IMG/VR virus record: IMGVR_UViG_3300029448_007456
Coordinates: 1 to 64,000 of that record
DNA length: 64,000 nucleotides
Reading direction: 5' to 3' (one strand)
From: a virus
The position numbers and the translations under genes are program-made. The notes under the pieces were generated by a model. It searched no databases, was not told the origin of the DNA, and saw nothing but the letters and a program-made list of their open reading frames with translations. This document shows positions 62,450 to 64,000 of this stretch, in pieces (position 1 is the first letter of the stretch; each line of letters opens with the position of its first letter).

Positions 62450-64000
62450 CCAAACTTCTAACACATTGGCTAACTGTTTTGATAACCCTTGCTGTGTTAG
62501 TAGGGTTGAGATTTCAAGATGGTGGACTTACTGAAACTGCTAGACTAAAATCCTTTGACTATCTTCAGTCAACAGATGCTAAGGAGATGTCACAAGACAT
62601 TGTCATTGTTGAATTTGACGAAAAGGCAATAGAAGGCTTTGGACAATGGCCATGGCCAAGGGATTATCTTGCTGATGTGATCAATCATTTGCGGAGTCAA
62701 GGTGCTGGGTTAATTGTGATGCCCATACTGTTTTCAGAAGAAGACAGAGCAGGCATGGACGATGTGCTTGCACAAACACTGCAAGGCAATGGAGTCATCA
62801 TTGCACAAACAGGAACCACACAAACAAATAAAAATGCAGTGCCAAGAGGCATTGCCAAAATAGGTGATCCAATACCATATCTTTTTCAATGGCCAGGCAT
62901 GTTGGGTCCTATACCTAAATTAGGTCAATCAGCAGATGGTGTTGGTGTATTAAACATTGCTCCTGAAAGAGATGGAGTTGTAAGACGTATGCCACTCATC
63001 ATGACAGTGTCAGGAGAAACATATCCTGCATTAGCCATTGAAACAATTCGTGTGGCCACACAGGCACCATCCTATCAAGTCAAAGCAGGCCCAACAGGAG
63101 TGCAGGCAGTGAGGGTGCCAGGTTATAATGTTATCACAACTGATGCCAATGCTAGAATTTGGTTACGTTGGAACAAACAGTTTCCTTCTGTTAGTATCAT
63201 GGAAGCCACACAAGAGCATGTGCAAGGCAAAATTGTTGTGATTGGACTCACAGCAGAAGGCATTGGATCCACCATTGCCGCACCCACAGGCACAGAATAT
63301 GCCCACACACCAGTGGCTGTATCCTTGCAAACTATCATTAATGGTGACAACATTGTTAGATCCGATCTAGCAGACACATACGAACTTGCATATCTGTTTG
63401 TGATTGGACTGTTATTGATCATTGCCGCAAGATTCTTTCACTATGGTGTGGTGGCAGGACTTATTGTATTAATTGGTGTGGGCACAGTGTATGGTTCTGT
63501 TCACATATATTCAACAAGACTGTTGCTGTTTGATTTTTCATGGCCTGTAATCACAACTGTGTTAGTAGGACTTCATGCTGTGTTCAATCGTTTTGTTTCT
63601 GAATACATGCAGAAGCAAGCCATAAAAAAACAGTTTGGTGGTTATGCATCGCCCACAGTGGTTAAGATGCTACAGGAAAATCCAGCACTTATCAAAGAAG
63701 GTGTTAAAAAAGAAGTGTCAATATGTTTTTCAGATCTACGTGGTTTTACACCACTTGGTGAATCGTTCGGCGATGATGTGAAAGGTTTGACTCAAGTGAT
63801 GAATGGATACATGGACGCCATAACCAAACCAGTGCTTGATGCAGATGGCATGATTATCAAGTATATTGGAGATGCAAGTATGCACATCCACAACGCACCA
63901 ATTGATGATGCTGATCATCCACGCACTGCTGTGCAAACTGGTTTGAATATGTTGAAAGCAGTTGAACAATTTAACAACAAGATCACAGCAGAAGGTAGAC
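62446..64000 (+). CDS. CHASE2-domain class III adenylate/guanylate cyclase (3' end cut)
   Basis: GTG start overlapping the previous TGA; about 518 codons visible and still open at the window end. After an N-terminal TM-like segment (LLTHWLTVLITLAVLVGL) comes a CHASE2 sensor with IVIVEFDEKAIEGFGQWPWP and VMPILFSEEDR. Two to three TM helices follow near 330-400, then a class III cyclase: VSICFSDLRGFTPLGESF with the first metal Asp, and GMIIKYIGDASMHIHNAP with the adenine-contact Lys and second metal Asp. It predicts cAMP/cGMP signalling from a periplasmic sensor. Confidence 0.85.
   Translation, partial: MTKLLTHWLTVLITLAVLVGLRFQDGGLTETARLKSFDYLQSTDAKEMSQDIVIVEFDEKAIEGFGQWPWPRDYLADVINHLRSQGAGLIVMPILFSEEDRAGMDDVLAQTLQGNGVIIAQTGTTQTNKNAVPRGIAKIGDPIPYLFQWPGMLGPIPKLGQSADGVGVLNIAPERDGVVRRMPLIMTVSGETYPALAIETIRVATQAPSYQVKAGPTGVQAVRVPGYNVITTDANARIWLRWNKQFPSVSIMEATQEHVQGKIVVIGLTAEGIGSTIAAPTGTEYAHTPVAVSLQTIINGDNIVRSDLADTYELAYLFVIGLLLIIAARFFHYGVVAGLIVLIGVGTVYGSVHIYSTRLLLFDFSWPVITTVLVGLHAVFNRFVSEYMQKQAIKKQFGGYASPTVVKMLQENPALIKEGVKKEVSICFSDLRGFTPLGESFGDDVKGLTQVMNGYMDAITKPVLDADGMIIKYIGDASMHIHNAPIDDADHPRTAVQTGLNMLKAVEQFNNKITAEGR

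Noticed and set aside
1-64000. CRISPR array, rRNA or transposon
   Set aside because: No regularly spaced repeats, rRNA signatures, transposase or terminal inverted repeats were seen.
1-64000. The window being a bacterial chromosome because of ClpAP, Fe-S, IF-1, porin and curli genes
   Set aside because: Interspersed T4-type clamp loader, gp30-like ligase, DexA, gp31-like, lysis and fibre genes, and late promoters argue for a phage; mis-assembly remains possible but no junction is visible.

Overview
This AT-rich window reads as part of a large T4-like myovirus (tailed phage) of a marine Gram-negative, probably alphaproteobacterial, host. The phage evidence is a T4-type clamp loader (gp44-like), a phage GroES (gp31-like), PhoH, a gp30-like DNA ligase, a DexA-like exonuclease, peptide deformylase, a GH108 endolysin with nested spanins, a block of structural and tail-fibre-like genes with He-PIG/cadherin-like and beta-helical repeats, very tight packing with ATGA-type overlaps, and a T4-type late promoter motif (NATAAATA/NTTAAATA). 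No rRNA, tRNA, ribosomal-protein operon or CRISPR was seen. The alphaproteobacterial hint is indirect: DUF3553, zf-CHCC and H1-like small proteins. The overall style recalls SAR11/marine T4-like phages, but the host cannot be fixed from the sequence.

Layout. 1-8.4 kb: head/virion-associated and small genes, a deoxyribonucleotidase, a nucleotidyltransferase, a cupin and a radical SAM enzyme. 8.4-11.9 kb: a chaperone/protease operon (dnaJ-like, def, clpA). 11.9-14.6 kb: lysis region. 14.6-19.7 kb: phoH, clamp loader, groES, a DnaE fragment. 19.7-25.6 kb: structural and fibre genes. 25.6-30.9 kb: plus-strand B12-type radical SAM gene facing an Fe-S assembly operon (A-type carrier, SufT, Nfu) with superoxide dismutase and an AT-hook protein, then uvsE. 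30.9-36.8 kb: PLP aminotransferase, QueD-like protein, two envelope proteins, PP-loop ATPase, hydroxylase. 36.9-40.8 kb: an operon of three paralogous 2-oxoglutarate oxygenases, an epimerase and a glycine-betaine-type binding protein. 40.9-44.4 kb: small genes, IF-1, DNA ligase. 44.4-49.8 kb: outer-envelope genes (porin-like, pstS with a Pho-box-like promoter, btuB-like receptor behind a cobalamin riboswitch). 49.8-56.8 kb: two more B12-type radical SAM genes, clpP, a fourth oxygenase, dexA-like gene. 57-64 kb: curli-type module (two curlin-repeat proteins, FecR, CsgG, CsgF) divergent from small membrane proteins and a CHASE2-adenylate/guanylate cyclase that runs off the end.

How it fits together (inference): the phage carries a complete ClpA+ClpP pair plus chaperones; an Fe-S/B12 supply line (Nfu, SufT, A-type carrier, SOD, riboswitch-controlled BtuB) that could serve four radical SAM enzymes; and tools that alter the host envelope (porin, PstS, betaine-binding protein, BtuB, CsgG/CsgF/curlins, LPP20-like lipoprotein). 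Two promoter classes are readable. Sigma70-like TTGACA-N16/17-TATAAT promoters lie exactly 6 nt before the ATG in nine genes. Late T4-like motifs lie 5-7 nt before the ATG in about a dozen. Both predict leaderless or nearly leaderless mRNAs. The curli/cyclase region carries the late motif. All database-level identifications are by eye.
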